Assembly (NCBI GenBank): GCA_017557635.1
Contig: JAFYYH010000020.1
Span: 124,001-188,000, forward strand
Direction: 5' to 3'
DNA: 64,000 nt
From: Bacteroidaceae bacterium
Lineage (GTDB): Bacteria > Bacteroidota > Bacteroidia > Bacteroidales > Bacteroidaceae
Shown: one piece after another, positions 8,139 to 16,230 of the stretch
Position numbering within the stretch: the first letter of the stretch is position 1
How the letters are laid out: each line of letters begins with the position of its first letter
Made by a program: the position numbers and the translations under genes
Notes under the pieces: model-generated
Seen by the model: the letters and a program-made list of their open reading frames with translations, nothing else
The model's database searches: none
What the model was told of the DNA's origin: nothing

Positions 8139-9412
8139 CCTCTCTTGATTTGAGCTCTCTTGAATACGTTCATATCCTGGATGGGACCCTCGTAGTAACC
8201 GGCCTTGAGCTTCTTCTGAACATCCTTGAAGACCTCAATGGTGCGCTTAACATGATCCAGTGTGTGTGATGCGGTCGGGATGATACGCAGCATCAGCTGG
8301 CCCTTCGGGATAACGGGATATGTAACGATTGAGCAGAAGATTCCGTAGTTCTCACGCAGGTCAACAACAACGTTGGTTCCCTCGTTGATACCACCCTCAA
8401 AGAATACGGGTGTTACAGGTGACTCGGTTACGCCGATGTTGAAGCCCTCGGCCTTGAGACCGCCCTGCAGAGCGTTTACTACCTCCCACAGATGCTCGCG
8501 GTACTCGGGGTGAGCCTTGATCAGGTCAAGACGCTTCTGGTTACCGATAACCAGCGGCAGCGGCAGTGACTTAGCGTAGATCTGTGAACGCATGTTGCAC
8601 TTCAGATGATCGATGATCTCGGGCTCTGAGCTTACTACGCCGCCGATTGATGCCATACTCTTTGCGAATGCGTCGAATATTACATCGATCTCGTCGATTA
8701 CGCCGTAATGCTCGGCGGTACCGCGACCGTGTGCACCCATTGTACCAAAGCCGTGTGCATCGTCGATAAGTATGCGGAACGGATATTTCTTCTTGAGTTC
8801 TACAATGTCAGCCAGGTGACCCAGGTCACCGGCCATGCCGAATACACCCTCGGTGATTACCAGAACGCCGCCGCCCTGCTCATCGGCCAGCTTGCAGGCG
8901 TGACCCAGCTGCTTGTCAAGGCTCTCCATGTTGTTGTGCTGGAAAGCGAAACGCTTGGCAAGGCTCAGACGCATACCGTCCAGGATGCAGGCGTGTGACT
9001 CTGAGTCGTAAACGATTACGTCCTTACGGCTGGTCAGTACGTCGATGATTGAGATCATGCCCTGATAACCGAAGTTGAGGCAGAGACCTGCCTTCTTGCC
9101 TACGAACTCTGAGAAGTCATTCTCAAACTTGATGTGATAATCAGTATTACCTGACATCATGCGGGCACCCATCGGTGCACCCAGACCGAACTTGGCGGCA
9201 GCCTCGGCATCGGCCTTTCTTACCTCGGGATGGTTGGCAAGACCAAGGTAGTTGTTCAAGCTCCAGTTCAGGACGGGCTTGCCGTTGAACTCCATTTCGG
9301 GGCCGATTTCACCTACCAGGCGCGGGAACATAAAGTAACCGTCACCAATTCCCTGATACTGACCGAGAGGACCCGGTGTCTCCTTGATTCTTTCAAAAAT
9401 GTCTTTAATCAT
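8135..9412 (-). CDS. Alpha-oxoamine synthase, probable cysteate acyltransferase (CapB/SulA-type)
   Basis: A 425-residue fold-type I PLP enzyme of the serine palmitoyltransferase/KBL/AONS family: NNYLGLANHPEV, the conserved LDDAHGFGTMG aspartate-histidine motif, and the PLP lysine in FDAFAKSMASIGG (about residue 251). These enzymes condense an amino acid with an acyl thioester and release CO2. The serine palmitoyltransferase reading is possible. The overlapping downstream cysteate-synthase-like gene makes cysteate plus acyl-ACP, the first committed step to capnine and sulfobacins, the better fit. ATG 9412 is preferred to a TTG at 9424. Its TGA overlaps the next ATG. Confidence 0.75.
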   Translation of the reverse strand: MIKDIFERIKETPGPLGQYQGIGDGYFMFPRLVGEIGPEMEFNGKPVLNWSLNNYLGLANHPEVRKADAEAAAKFGLGAPMGARMMSGNTDYHIKFENDFSEFVGKKAGLCLNFGYQGMISIIDVLTSRKDVIVYDSESHACILDGMRLSLAKRFAFQHNNMESLDKQLGHACKLADEQGGGVLVITEGVFGMAGDLGHLADIVELKKKYPFRILIDDAHGFGTMGAHGRGTAEHYGVIDEIDVIFDAFAKSMASIGGVVSSEPEIIDHLKCNMRSQIYAKSLPLPLVIGNQKRLDLIKAHPEYREHLWEVVNALQGGLKAEGFNIGVTESPVTPVFFEGGINEGTNVVVDLRENYGIFCSIVTYPVIPKGQLMLRIIPTASHTLDHVKRTIEVFKDVQKKLKAGYYEGPIQDMNVFKRAQIKRG

Positions 9413-9569
9413 ACTGAAAATCAATTATTTTGTTTGTTATTATTCGCTCGTTTGATTTGCGCTTTGAAAATGGTACGCTTAAACTGCGCGAATTTAGTAA
9501 AAAGTCCGCACAGCTTATTATAAAATAAGTTATAATTCTGCTTGAAGATTAGTGAATTGCTTACGCTTA

Positions 9570-9752
9570 GACTAAGGGTTGAGGGGAGACGACGTTCCGG
9601 GCTACTGCGTGCTCCCTCCAAGGCCTAAACGTCGAACTCCTCCTTATAGCCGCATTCGGCGTCTAACGTTCGTCAAACATGCGCCGTTCTTCACGGCCTT
9701 TCCGGGGCACTCCGCTCACGCCCTCCACTAACGCTCCCCTCAACCCTTAGTC
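9570..9752. repeat. Large palindromic element, copy 1 (related to 11031-11261)
   Basis: Perfect 19-bp inverted ends: GACTAAGGGTTGAGGGGAG at 9570-9588 and its reverse complement at 9734-9752. The core at 9624-9691 is a near-identical inverted copy of 11117-11184 in the second element; the shared words include GACGAACGTTAGACGCC and GGCTATAAGGAGGAGTTCG. It occupies most of the 420-bp gene-free stretch between the sulfonolipid-type operon and the lipoprotein gene. No open frame of interest is inside it. It looks like a non-autonomous MITE-like unit or structured RNA; the class is unknown to me. Confidence 0.75.
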
Positions 9753-9805
9753 CCGCTCCAGCAAACGGGAACATTTGCTCGGTGAGCAGCAGGTTCAATG
9801 TTGCA

Positions 9806-9834
9806 GACACAGTAGGGACTGTCCCTATTGTGTC
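9806..9834. repeat. Short GGGAC-type hairpin overlapping a stop codon
   Basis: A 29-nt imperfect palindrome, GACACAGTAGGGACTGTCCC then TATTGTGTC. It has nearly the same sequence as 24568-24596. Its right edge overlaps the TGA (9835-9833) of the lipoprotein gene read leftwards, and the gene's last codons form a T/A run beside it, so it could act as that gene's terminator. Confidence 0.7.
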
Positions 9835-10813
9835 ATTTTTTTACGGGGCGGATGGTTAGGCCTACGTCGCGGATGTAGGTGTTGATGTAGAAGCGGTTTA
9901 GGGCGTGGTTGAAGTAGAGATTGGGTGCGGCTGGTGCCAGATCGGGTTCTATGCAGTTGGCCCAGTAGAGGCCTCCTCCGCAGCCGTGGCTGTCGCTGGC
10001 ATCGGGCAGGAAGATGGAGTTACCGTTCTTCTTGCTCTGTACCTTGTAGCCGGTCATGCCGCCCATTGTGGTGTAGATCCAGGCGCAATTGGTGGAGTCC
10101 ATCAGCTCCTCGAATTCCGCTTTTGAGGGCATACGCCAGTTGCCTCCCCATTTTACGCTGGCTACATCATCCTCGGGCTCAAGAGAGGAGAGGTTGTCAG
10201 TATATTCCTCGTAGCCGTATGTCTTGTCGTTGCAGTATTTGGTGAGCTTCATTGTCCCTTCATGATAGAACCTGTAGTTATTTGACTTATATGATTCTTT
10301 GGGTTCAAGTTCACCCCATGCATAGAAGTTGCCTTTTTCCCAAGGACGGTAAGCGTCGACGTTGACATCGGCCCATTTCACGCTCAAGCCCAGATCAACG
10401 GCCTCAGGACCTTTCCATTCATCGGTCTGGAATGTACTCACCTCGCCGTAATAGATGAGCATCTGGTTGATGTAAAATGCTCTGTAGTAATACTTCTGTC
10501 CCGGAATAATGTCAGTGACTGTCAGCGTGAAAGGCTTCTCGGAGTATTGGCTTGAAGCACCTGCGCGAACCGTGTTCTCCTTGCTGAAAGCGTCATCGGA
10601 CGAATACTCGAAACCGCACTGGAAATCAAGTGCCACTTGCTCCAATCCGCTCATCTGTCCCGAAAGAACCACAGTATAAAACTCACCGTTAGCGGCCGAT
10701 AAAGTCACCACCTTGGCTCCATTCTCAGAACCCTGCAGTTCCTCTTCATTATCACATGAAACCACTCCAAATACCAAAGCAATCAAGGCAAATGCCGAAA
10801 CAATCTTTCTCAT
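9833..10813 (-). CDS. Lipoprotein with FISUMP (F. succinogenes major paralogous) domain
   Basis: A 326-residue exported protein. The signal peptide MRKIVSAFALIALVFGVVSC ends in a lipobox cysteine. Residues about 25-135 look like a fibronectin-III-like beta domain ending GQKYYYRAFYI. The rest is the repeat known as the Fibrobacter succinogenes major paralogous domain: VDLGLSVKWADVNV, FYAWGELEP, NWRMPSKAEFEEL and a final TIRPVKK. The same module occurs three times in the protein at 32837-34975. ATG 10813 is chosen because earlier starts precede the -7 box at 10840-10833. The gene stands alone between two inverted palindromic elements, so it may sit in a mobile or variable segment. Ligand unknown. 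Confidence 0.75.
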   Translation of the reverse strand: MRKIVSAFALIALVFGVVSCDNEEELQGSENGAKVVTLSAANGEFYTVVLSGQMSGLEQVALDFQCGFEYSSDDAFSKENTVRAGASSQYSEKPFTLTVTDIIPGQKYYYRAFYINQMLIYYGEVSTFQTDEWKGPEAVDLGLSVKWADVNVDAYRPWEKGNFYAWGELEPKESYKSNNYRFYHEGTMKLTKYCNDKTYGYEEYTDNLSSLEPEDDVASVKWGGNWRMPSKAEFEELMDSTNCAWIYTTMGGMTGYKVQSKKNGNSIFLPDASDSHGCGGGLYWANCIEPDLAPAAPNLYFNHALNRFYINTYIRDVGLTIRPVKK

Positions 10814-10832
10814 AAGCAATAATTTGTTCCCA

Positions 10833-10982
10833 CAAATATACAAAAACTGCCATACTTGCAAAAAACGCCCCTAATAACCCCATTTCCCGCAAGTATGGCA
10901 GGCAAATTGGCGTTTTGGGGCATTTTTACGGCCATACTTGCAGCAAATAGCCCCCACAGCGCTTGTAACGCAGGGTATGGCC
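10833..10982. repeat. Promoter plus repeated GCCATACTTGCA motifs
   Basis: The minus-strand -7 box TATATTTG (10840-10833) drives the lipoprotein gene. Just upstream the dodecamer GCCATACTTGCA occurs at 10849-10860 and 10931-10942, its reverse complement core GCAAGTATGGC at 10889-10899, and a partial copy at 10973-10982. AAAACGCC and GGCGTTTT form a further inverted pair between them. One copy overlaps the expected -33 region, so these could be operators or REP-like units. Confidence 0.55.
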
Positions 10983-11030
10983 ATTTTTGTGGGAAAGCGT
11001 CCAGGAAGCAGAGAGGATTCTGGGTGAGCA

Positions 11031-11261
11031 GCAGGTTCAGTCTGCAGGATTTCCTGTGTGGGTCGTAGGGAGCGTCAGTGGAGAGGCGTTGGGAGGGACC
11101 CACGGAGGATCCCGTTAAGAACGGCGCCTGTTTGACGAACGTTAGACGCCGCAGGCGGCTATAAGGAGGAGTTCGCCGTTTAGGGTCCGTAGGGGTTCCG
11201 AGTAGACTCGTAACGTCGTCTCCCGGAGGCCCACACAGGAAATCCTGCAGATTGAACCTGC
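11031..11261. repeat. Large palindromic element, copy 2 (inverted relative to copy 1)
   Basis: The 32-bp ends at 11031-11062 and 11230-11261 are inverted with one mismatch (GCAGGTTCA then TCTGCAGGATTTCCTGTGTG). The core 11117-11184 matches the core of copy 1 in opposite orientation. The 17-mer GGTGAGCAGCAGGTTCA at its left edge (11023-11039) recurs in the same orientation at 9781-9797 near copy 1. It fills the gene-free stretch between the lipoprotein promoter and the EamA gene. No gene seen inside. Confidence 0.75.
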
Positions 11262-11268
11262 CCTAAGA

Positions 11269-12168
11269 TTATTGCAGAGAGCCGATAAGCAGGAAGAAGA
11301 GACCGAGCAGAACAAGCAGCAGGTCGATGACCTTGCTCTTGAGGTTTTTCTCGTGGAAGAGGAGGGCGCCGCAGAGGAAGCTTACGATTACGCTGGAGCG
11401 GCGGATCATGGAGACGATTGAGACCATGGAGGCGCTTTGGGCCAGGGATACGAAGTAGGCGTAATCGGCCAGGGTCAGGAAGACGGCGATGAAGATGATG
11501 GGCCACTTCCATTGGAAGGGGGTGGTGTGTCTGCGGGTGGGCCACCACATGGTGAAGAGGATTACCGTCATGAGGGCCAGCTGGTAGAAGTTGCTCCAGG
11601 CCTGGACGAACATGTTGTTGAAGCGGCCCAGCAGGTACTTGTCAAAGAGGGCGCTGACGGCTCCCAGGATGGTAGCCATGATGACGCAGAAGACCCATTT
11701 GTTGCGGGTGAATGAGATGCCCTCCTTCTTGCCGCTCACGCTGAGCATGTAGAAGGAGATGACGGCAATGATAACACCTATCCACTGGTAGAGGTTGAGG
11801 CGCTCACCGAACAGCAGCAGGCCGCCCAGCAGAACGATGATGGGACGGGTGGCGTTAATGGGGCCGAACAGAGTGATTGGCAGGTGTTTCATACCAAAGT
11901 AGCCGAAAATCCAGGAGCCGAGCACGATGAACGCCTTGAGCATGAGCAGGCGGTGCAGTTCCCAGCCGGCGGTAGGTACATAAAAAATGCTGTCGTCCAG
12001 CACGCCTGTCGTGGCAGACAGGAGCGTGAACGGCAGCATTAAAAGTGAGCAGAACAGGGTGTTGAACCAGAGAACCGGAATGACCGCGTTCTCCTTGAGT
12101 GATTGCTTCTTTGCTACGTCATACAGTCCCAGGAAGAGGGCCGATACAAGCGCGAATGCCAACCACAT
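11269..12168 (-). CDS. EamA/DMT-superfamily transporter
   Basis: A 299-residue inner-membrane protein with about ten hydrophobic helices arranged as two EamA repeats (FALVSALFLGLYDVAKKQSL in the first; a second beginning near FCVIMATILGAVSALFDKYL). The motif FGPINATRPIIVLLGGLLLFGERL is typical of drug/metabolite transporters. Family members export or import metabolites such as amino acids; the substrate is not readable. It is followed 8 bp downstream by the edge of palindromic element copy 2. The next gene upstream ends at 13060-12188 on the same strand with a 19-bp gap, so cotranscription is possible. Confidence 0.8.
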   Translation of the reverse strand: MWLAFALVSALFLGLYDVAKKQSLKENAVIPVLWFNTLFCSLLMLPFTLLSATTGVLDDSIFYVPTAGWELHRLLMLKAFIVLGSWIFGYFGMKHLPITLFGPINATRPIIVLLGGLLLFGERLNLYQWIGVIIAVISFYMLSVSGKKEGISFTRNKWVFCVIMATILGAVSALFDKYLLGRFNNMFVQAWSNFYQLALMTVILFTMWWPTRRHTTPFQWKWPIIFIAVFLTLADYAYFVSLAQSASMVSIVSMIRRSSVIVSFLCGALLFHEKNLKSKVIDLLLVLLGLFFLLIGSLQ

Positions 12169-12187
12169 GACTGCCTGCCTCCAGAAA

Positions 12188-13060
12188 TCAGAACTTGTAA
12201 CTCAGACCTACACCAAGGATCTCCTTGAACTGAACGCGGGCGCCGCGGATCTCAGTGTTGCCGGCGGCATCGGTCAGATAAGTCTTGATGTCATCGTCAT
12301 ACTTCAGTGTTGACTGGAAGGTAACGGTGAGCAGACTTGTAACGTTCAGACCAACCAGGACATCCCAGTTTACATCGACATTGCCGAATGTCTCGTTGTA
12401 CGGGGTGAAGAGGTCAAGAACAGACTTGATGGTGAGCTTGTCCTCCCACAGGCTGTAGTTAACTGTGCCCTTGAAGCTTGAACCGAGCTCAAAGCGAGTC
12501 TTAACGCCCGGATCAACGCCGTAACGAACTGAGAATGTGGTGTCATTGACCATAGTCATCTTGCCGGCTACGGGTGAGTAGTACAGACTGATATGGTCGT
12601 TGGGCTTGTAGTCAATACCGACTGAGAGGTTCAGGTAACCCGGGGTCAGGAACTTTGAAATGAGCTCGCGGCTGTCATCGCCGTAGGCATATCCGTAACC
12701 CATCTGAGTCTTGAAGTCAAACAGTGCTGCATAGTACAGATGCTCTGTGATTTGACGGCCGAACTTTGATGAGAAGTTCAGATTGTCAATGTTCTTGCGC
12801 CACTGTGTAGCTTCAGTATAGTTCATTCCGTAGTTTGCACTGAGGCTGTTGTCCCAAGCGTTCTTGCCCTGCTTGTAGTTGAGAGAACCGTTGAAATAGA
12901 CGTTACCGGCCATTGAGTTCTCACCACCTTCGCTCCAGTTGGTGAATGATGTCTGAGAAAAGTTTACACCTGTGAGACCTTCATGGGTCCATGCCGATTC
13001 CTCCTGAGCGCAGAGACTCATCGGCAGCAAAGCTGCGAGAAAGAATAAAGTTTTTTTCAT
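12188..13060 (-). CDS. DUF3078 outer-membrane protein
   Basis: A 290-residue protein with signal peptide MKKTLFFLAALLPMSLCAQ and a beta-barrel-like body: alternating aromatic strands, NFSQTSFTNWSEGGENSMAG near the mature N-terminus, and a C-terminal GVGLSYKF ending in Phe as expected for Bam-inserted barrels. The opening NFSQ..FTNWS..GGENS is the signature of the DUF3078 family widespread in Bacteroidota. Function is unknown. The ATG at 13060 is chosen; the long upstream extension lacks a signal peptide and overlaps the preceding gene's end. Confidence 0.8.
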   Translation of the reverse strand: MKKTLFFLAALLPMSLCAQEESAWTHEGLTGVNFSQTSFTNWSEGGENSMAGNVYFNGSLNYKQGKNAWDNSLSANYGMNYTEATQWRKNIDNLNFSSKFGRQITEHLYYAALFDFKTQMGYGYAYGDDSRELISKFLTPGYLNLSVGIDYKPNDHISLYYSPVAGKMTMVNDTTFSVRYGVDPGVKTRFELGSSFKGTVNYSLWEDKLTIKSVLDLFTPYNETFGNVDVNWDVLVGLNVTSLLTVTFQSTLKYDDDIKTYLTDAAGNTEIRGARVQFKEILGVGLSYKF

Positions 13061-13122
13061 AACCGTCCTTTGTTTAGAGTTTAATATGCTGCGAATATAT
13101 AGAAAAAATCGGATGGATGTTA

Positions 13123-14382
13123 TCACTTGCGCTTGTTTACGGCGTATCCGATGAGGTAGCAGATGACTGCTACGACCATACCGTTGATTGAGGGGATACC
13201 CCACTTGAGCAGGTTTGCAACAACGGCACCCAGAACAACACCCAGAACCGATGCCCAGTTGACAGTCTTGATCTGAACGTCATCGGACTCATAATCATTA
13301 CGGTTCATGAAGTAGCTGATGATAAGGATGGCGCCGATGGGAGGCAGGGTGCAGTTCAGAACATTCAGCCAGCCGCAGAAGTTCCAGTAGAGCCATACGG
13401 CAGCGATTGTGCCGATGATACCTGCGATGAGCACCATTGTTCTCTTGGACAGTCCGAAGATGTTTGACAGACCCAGACCTGATGAGTAGAGGGCGTTGTC
13501 ATTGGTTGTCCAGATGTTCAGACCCAGAACGAATACTGCGATGTAGAACATGTTCAGGTTAAGCATAACCTCGAAGATATCGTTACCGCCAACGTAGATG
13601 CTTGAAACGGCACCGAAGAAGAACATCAGTGAGTTGCCAAGGAAGAATGCTACTACAGTGGTGATGCAGCCAATCTTTGCGGTCTTGCTGAAACGTGCGA
13701 AGTTAGGAGTTGCGGTACCGCCTGATACGAAACTACCGATAACCAGACCGGCACCGGTGATAACGGTCAGTGAGCCGTCATTGATCAGAGCGAACTGCTC
13801 AACCAGAGTGTTGTCACCGCGACGTACGGCCATGATCATTGCAACAGTACCCAGGATACCAACCAGAGGAACTGCAACCCAGCTTACGATGGTAAGGCTC
13901 TTGATTCCGAAGAATGCGCTGGCGGTCATGAGGATACCGGCAACGGCAACCAGAACATAACCTACAAACGGCATGTGGTCAGGTGTAACCTCAAGATGGA
14001 GGAGTTCCTGAGCAACAGGAATGGCGAACATGGCCAGACCTACGCCGAACCAGCCGATCTGAGTGAAGCTGATCATTGCACTGGGAAGCCAGCTACCCTT
14101 GCGGCCGAAGCTGCGGTGTGCCAGCATGTCAAGTGTGAGACCTGTCTTGGCACCGATGAAACCGAGTGTGCCGGTGTAGGCGCCCAGGATGATACCACCC
14201 AGTATCAATGCGCCGATAAACTGTCCGAAGTTAAGGCCTGCAGCCAGATTCTGGCCAGCCCACATACTTGCTGAGAAGAAGGTGAATCCCAGCATAACCA
14301 TAAACATACTGAGGTTGCTCTTGCGGCCCTCGGGGGTTACTCTGCTTGATGTAAAGTCTACATCGGGTTTCTTGTAAGCCAT
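13123..14382 (-). CDS. codB: Cytosine permease (NCS1 family)
   Basis: A 419-residue membrane protein with about twelve helices, of the NCS1/CodB type: AGQNLAAGLNFGQFIGALI in helix 1, FIGAKTGLTLDMLAHRSFGRKGS after helix 2, and a TNDNALYSSGLGLSNI motif in the helix 8-9 region. It should import cytosine, or a related nucleobase, by cation symport. A phosphoribosyltransferase-domain gene ends 24 bp upstream on the same strand, suggesting a nucleobase salvage pair. No cytosine deaminase is seen nearby. Confidence 0.88.
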   Translation of the reverse strand: MAYKKPDVDFTSSRVTPEGRKSNLSMFMVMLGFTFFSASMWAGQNLAAGLNFGQFIGALILGGIILGAYTGTLGFIGAKTGLTLDMLAHRSFGRKGSWLPSAMISFTQIGWFGVGLAMFAIPVAQELLHLEVTPDHMPFVGYVLVAVAGILMTASAFFGIKSLTIVSWVAVPLVGILGTVAMIMAVRRGDNTLVEQFALINDGSLTVITGAGLVIGSFVSGGTATPNFARFSKTAKIGCITTVVAFFLGNSLMFFFGAVSSIYVGGNDIFEVMLNLNMFYIAVFVLGLNIWTTNDNALYSSGLGLSNIFGLSKRTMVLIAGIIGTIAAVWLYWNFCGWLNVLNCTLPPIGAILIISYFMNRNDYESDDVQIKTVNWASVLGVVLGAVVANLLKWGIPSINGMVVAVICYLIGYAVNKRK

Positions 14383-14406
14383 ATCTTTAAAGTTTGTTTG
14401 GTGAAA

Positions 14407-15510
14407 TCATTTCTTGATTGAGCTGTAGGGCTTGAGCGCCTTCTTGAACTCGCGCAGACGGCGGTCGGCGATCTCGCGGATATCCAGGTCGGAGGATTTC
14501 TCCGCAAAGTCTTTCTCCAATGCGTAGAGGCCTGTCATCTCATCCTGGTCCAGATTCTGATAGTGGTTCAGTTCAAGCCACTTCTTCTGGCTGATGGGTG
14601 TGCGGTAGCCCAGTTTCTCATCCAGGAAATCCTTGAACTTGAAGTTGTCGGCCGCGGCCTTGATGTCGGTCCAGTATTCGGTCACCTCGTGATAGTGGTC
14701 GGGGATCTCATAGCGGCGTGCTCCGCCGTCGTAGATGATGCACTTCTCAAACAGCGCGTCGTCATCGGCCAGGACATACTTGCGGAACTCGGGTGAAATT
14801 ACGCCGTCCTTCCAGAAGAAGTCGATGGCGGGCCAGCTGATGCCGGTTACGCCCTTGTCCTTGTAGGCCGAGAAGATGCCCTCGTAGAAGATGCAGGTGA
14901 TGCCCTCGAACTCTGGCCAGTGGAAACGGAACTCGGGGGTGAGTTCCTCAAAGAGTTCTATGGCGCGGGTGCCTCCGATGGTGAAGAATACCATACGGCG
15001 GATGCTGCCGCCCAGGCGCTTGAACTCGGCTATGATGTAGCGGATGCAGCGTGCCAGGGTCTCGCCCGATGCGATGATGTCACCGATCATCAGGGTGATG
15101 TCCTTGGGGGCGCGCAGTTTTGTGTATCGGATGTCCAGACCGGTAATCTGGTTGTTACGGATCACACGCTCGCATGAGACAAAGTCCATGTTGTTGATGC
15201 GTATGCCGTTACGGTAGCAGCACTCCTCGAGCGGGTAGTTCAGACCGCCGCGCAGGATGGTCATGATGTCGGCGTCTTCACCCACCATGCCACGCTCCTT
15301 GAGCCAACCCAGCATGTCGCCGGTGGCGCCGCACATGGCAAGGTACGAATCGTAACCTATAACCTCAGGGGAGGCTAGGAGGTTACGCGTGCCTTCATTG
15401 CTGATTATAAAGTACTTATTGCTGAATTGGCCACCCTCAAGGCTGTAGATGCCGGTGCCTTTGTATTGCCCTGCAGACTGCAGGAAAGTATTCTCCAGAT
15501 AAGGCTGCAT
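14407..15510 (-). CDS. Phosphoribosyltransferase-domain protein, probable nucleobase salvage
   Basis: A 367-residue protein. The N-terminal part contains a type I PRTase core: the TILRGGLNYPLEE loop and the PRPP-binding motif LMIGDIIASGETLARCI near residue 150, followed by GGSIRRMVFFTIGGTRA. The C-terminal 150 residues, containing DFFWKDGVISPEFRKYVL and a charged end, are outside the usual PRTase fold. The length is far above a standard uracil PRTase (about 210). It sits directly before the cytosine permease gene, so conversion of an imported base to its nucleotide is a reasonable inference. ATG 15510 is preferred to a start at 15540. Substrate unproven. Confidence 0.7.
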   Translation of the reverse strand: MQPYLENTFLQSAGQYKGTGIYSLEGGQFSNKYFIISNEGTRNLLASPEVIGYDSYLAMCGATGDMLGWLKERGMVGEDADIMTILRGGLNYPLEECCYRNGIRINNMDFVSCERVIRNNQITGLDIRYTKLRAPKDITLMIGDIIASGETLARCIRYIIAEFKRLGGSIRRMVFFTIGGTRAIELFEELTPEFRFHWPEFEGITCIFYEGIFSAYKDKGVTGISWPAIDFFWKDGVISPEFRKYVLADDDALFEKCIIYDGGARRYEIPDHYHEVTEYWTDIKAAADNFKFKDFLDEKLGYRTPISQKKWLELNHYQNLDQDEMTGLYALEKDFAEKSSDLDIREIADRRLREFKKALKPYSSIKK

Positions 15511-15588
15511 AGTGATGCTTGCTTTTATTCTGGAAACCAAAGGTACCTATATTATGCGGGCGGGCGGACCAGCCGGAACAAGAAGTTT

Positions 15589-16224
15589 TCAACAATTTTC
15601 AAGCATCAGTCTGCCGCGCCTGCGCCACTTGATCCAACCGTAAACCGATGCGCCCAGATAGAAGCTGTAGAGCAGGATTGTGGTCAGATGCAGTCCGCGA
15701 CGGCAGTAGATGTAGATGGATATCAGGTTGACCAGGAACCATATTCCCCAGACCTCGATGATCTTCTGTGCCAGCACCCATGTGCCTATGATGTTGAGCA
15801 TGGTGGTAAGTGCATCGAGCGCAGGTACGGGAGAATCGGTCAGGAACCTCAGGATACAGAAAATTGCACTCCAGATAAGGGCCGATGCCCCCAGCACAAC
15901 AAGGAATTCCTTGGCGCGGAAATGGCGGTAGACAATATCCTGCGATGCGCGTTTACGGTCACCATGGAGCCATTTTACAAAACCGTAAACGCACATGCAG
16001 ATATTGAAGCAGCTGAATCCCATATCGGCGTATATCTTGCTGTGGAAATAGACGCTGGCGTAGATCATTGAGCACATGGCGCTTATGATCCACATGAGCG
16101 GCTTCTGATGGAACTCAAGCCAGAGGTATATGAAACTCAGGACGAGTCCTACTGTCTGGATGGTTGCCCAGAAATCCATGCCGGTAAACTGACCGGCTAT
16201 ATACTGCCAGATATCGGATAACAT
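15589..16224 (-). CDS. pnuT: PnuC-family permease, probable thiamine transporter PnuT
   Basis: A 211-residue inner-membrane protein of the PnuC family, with about seven helices and family motifs WLEFHQKPLMWI, MCVYGFVKW, IGTWVLAQKIIEVWGIWFLVN and the final SFYLGASVYGWIKWRR. PnuC proteins facilitate nicotinamide riboside uptake. In Bacteroidota the ones next to TPP-riboswitch-controlled TonB receptors carry thiamine. Here it begins 6 bp after such a receptor gene, so thiamine is the expected substrate. No thiamine pyrophosphokinase gene follows in the window. Confidence 0.85.
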   Translation of the reverse strand: MLSDIWQYIAGQFTGMDFWATIQTVGLVLSFIYLWLEFHQKPLMWIISAMCSMIYASVYFHSKIYADMGFSCFNICMCVYGFVKWLHGDRKRASQDIVYRHFRAKEFLVVLGASALIWSAIFCILRFLTDSPVPALDALTTMLNIIGTWVLAQKIIEVWGIWFLVNLISIYIYCRRGLHLTTILLYSFYLGASVYGWIKWRRRGRLMLENC

Positions 16225-16230
16225 TGTCTT

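Noticed and set aside
9624..9691. Integron attC site (GTTAGACGCC and GTCTAAC-like words in the palindrome core)
   Set aside because: The words resemble attC core sites, but the spacing and the paired RYYYAAC/GTTRRRY layout are not met, and no integrase is present in the window.
15589..16224. Nicotinamide riboside transporter PnuC in the strict sense
   Set aside because: The family is right, but the TPP riboswitch and linked TonB receptor point to thiamine.
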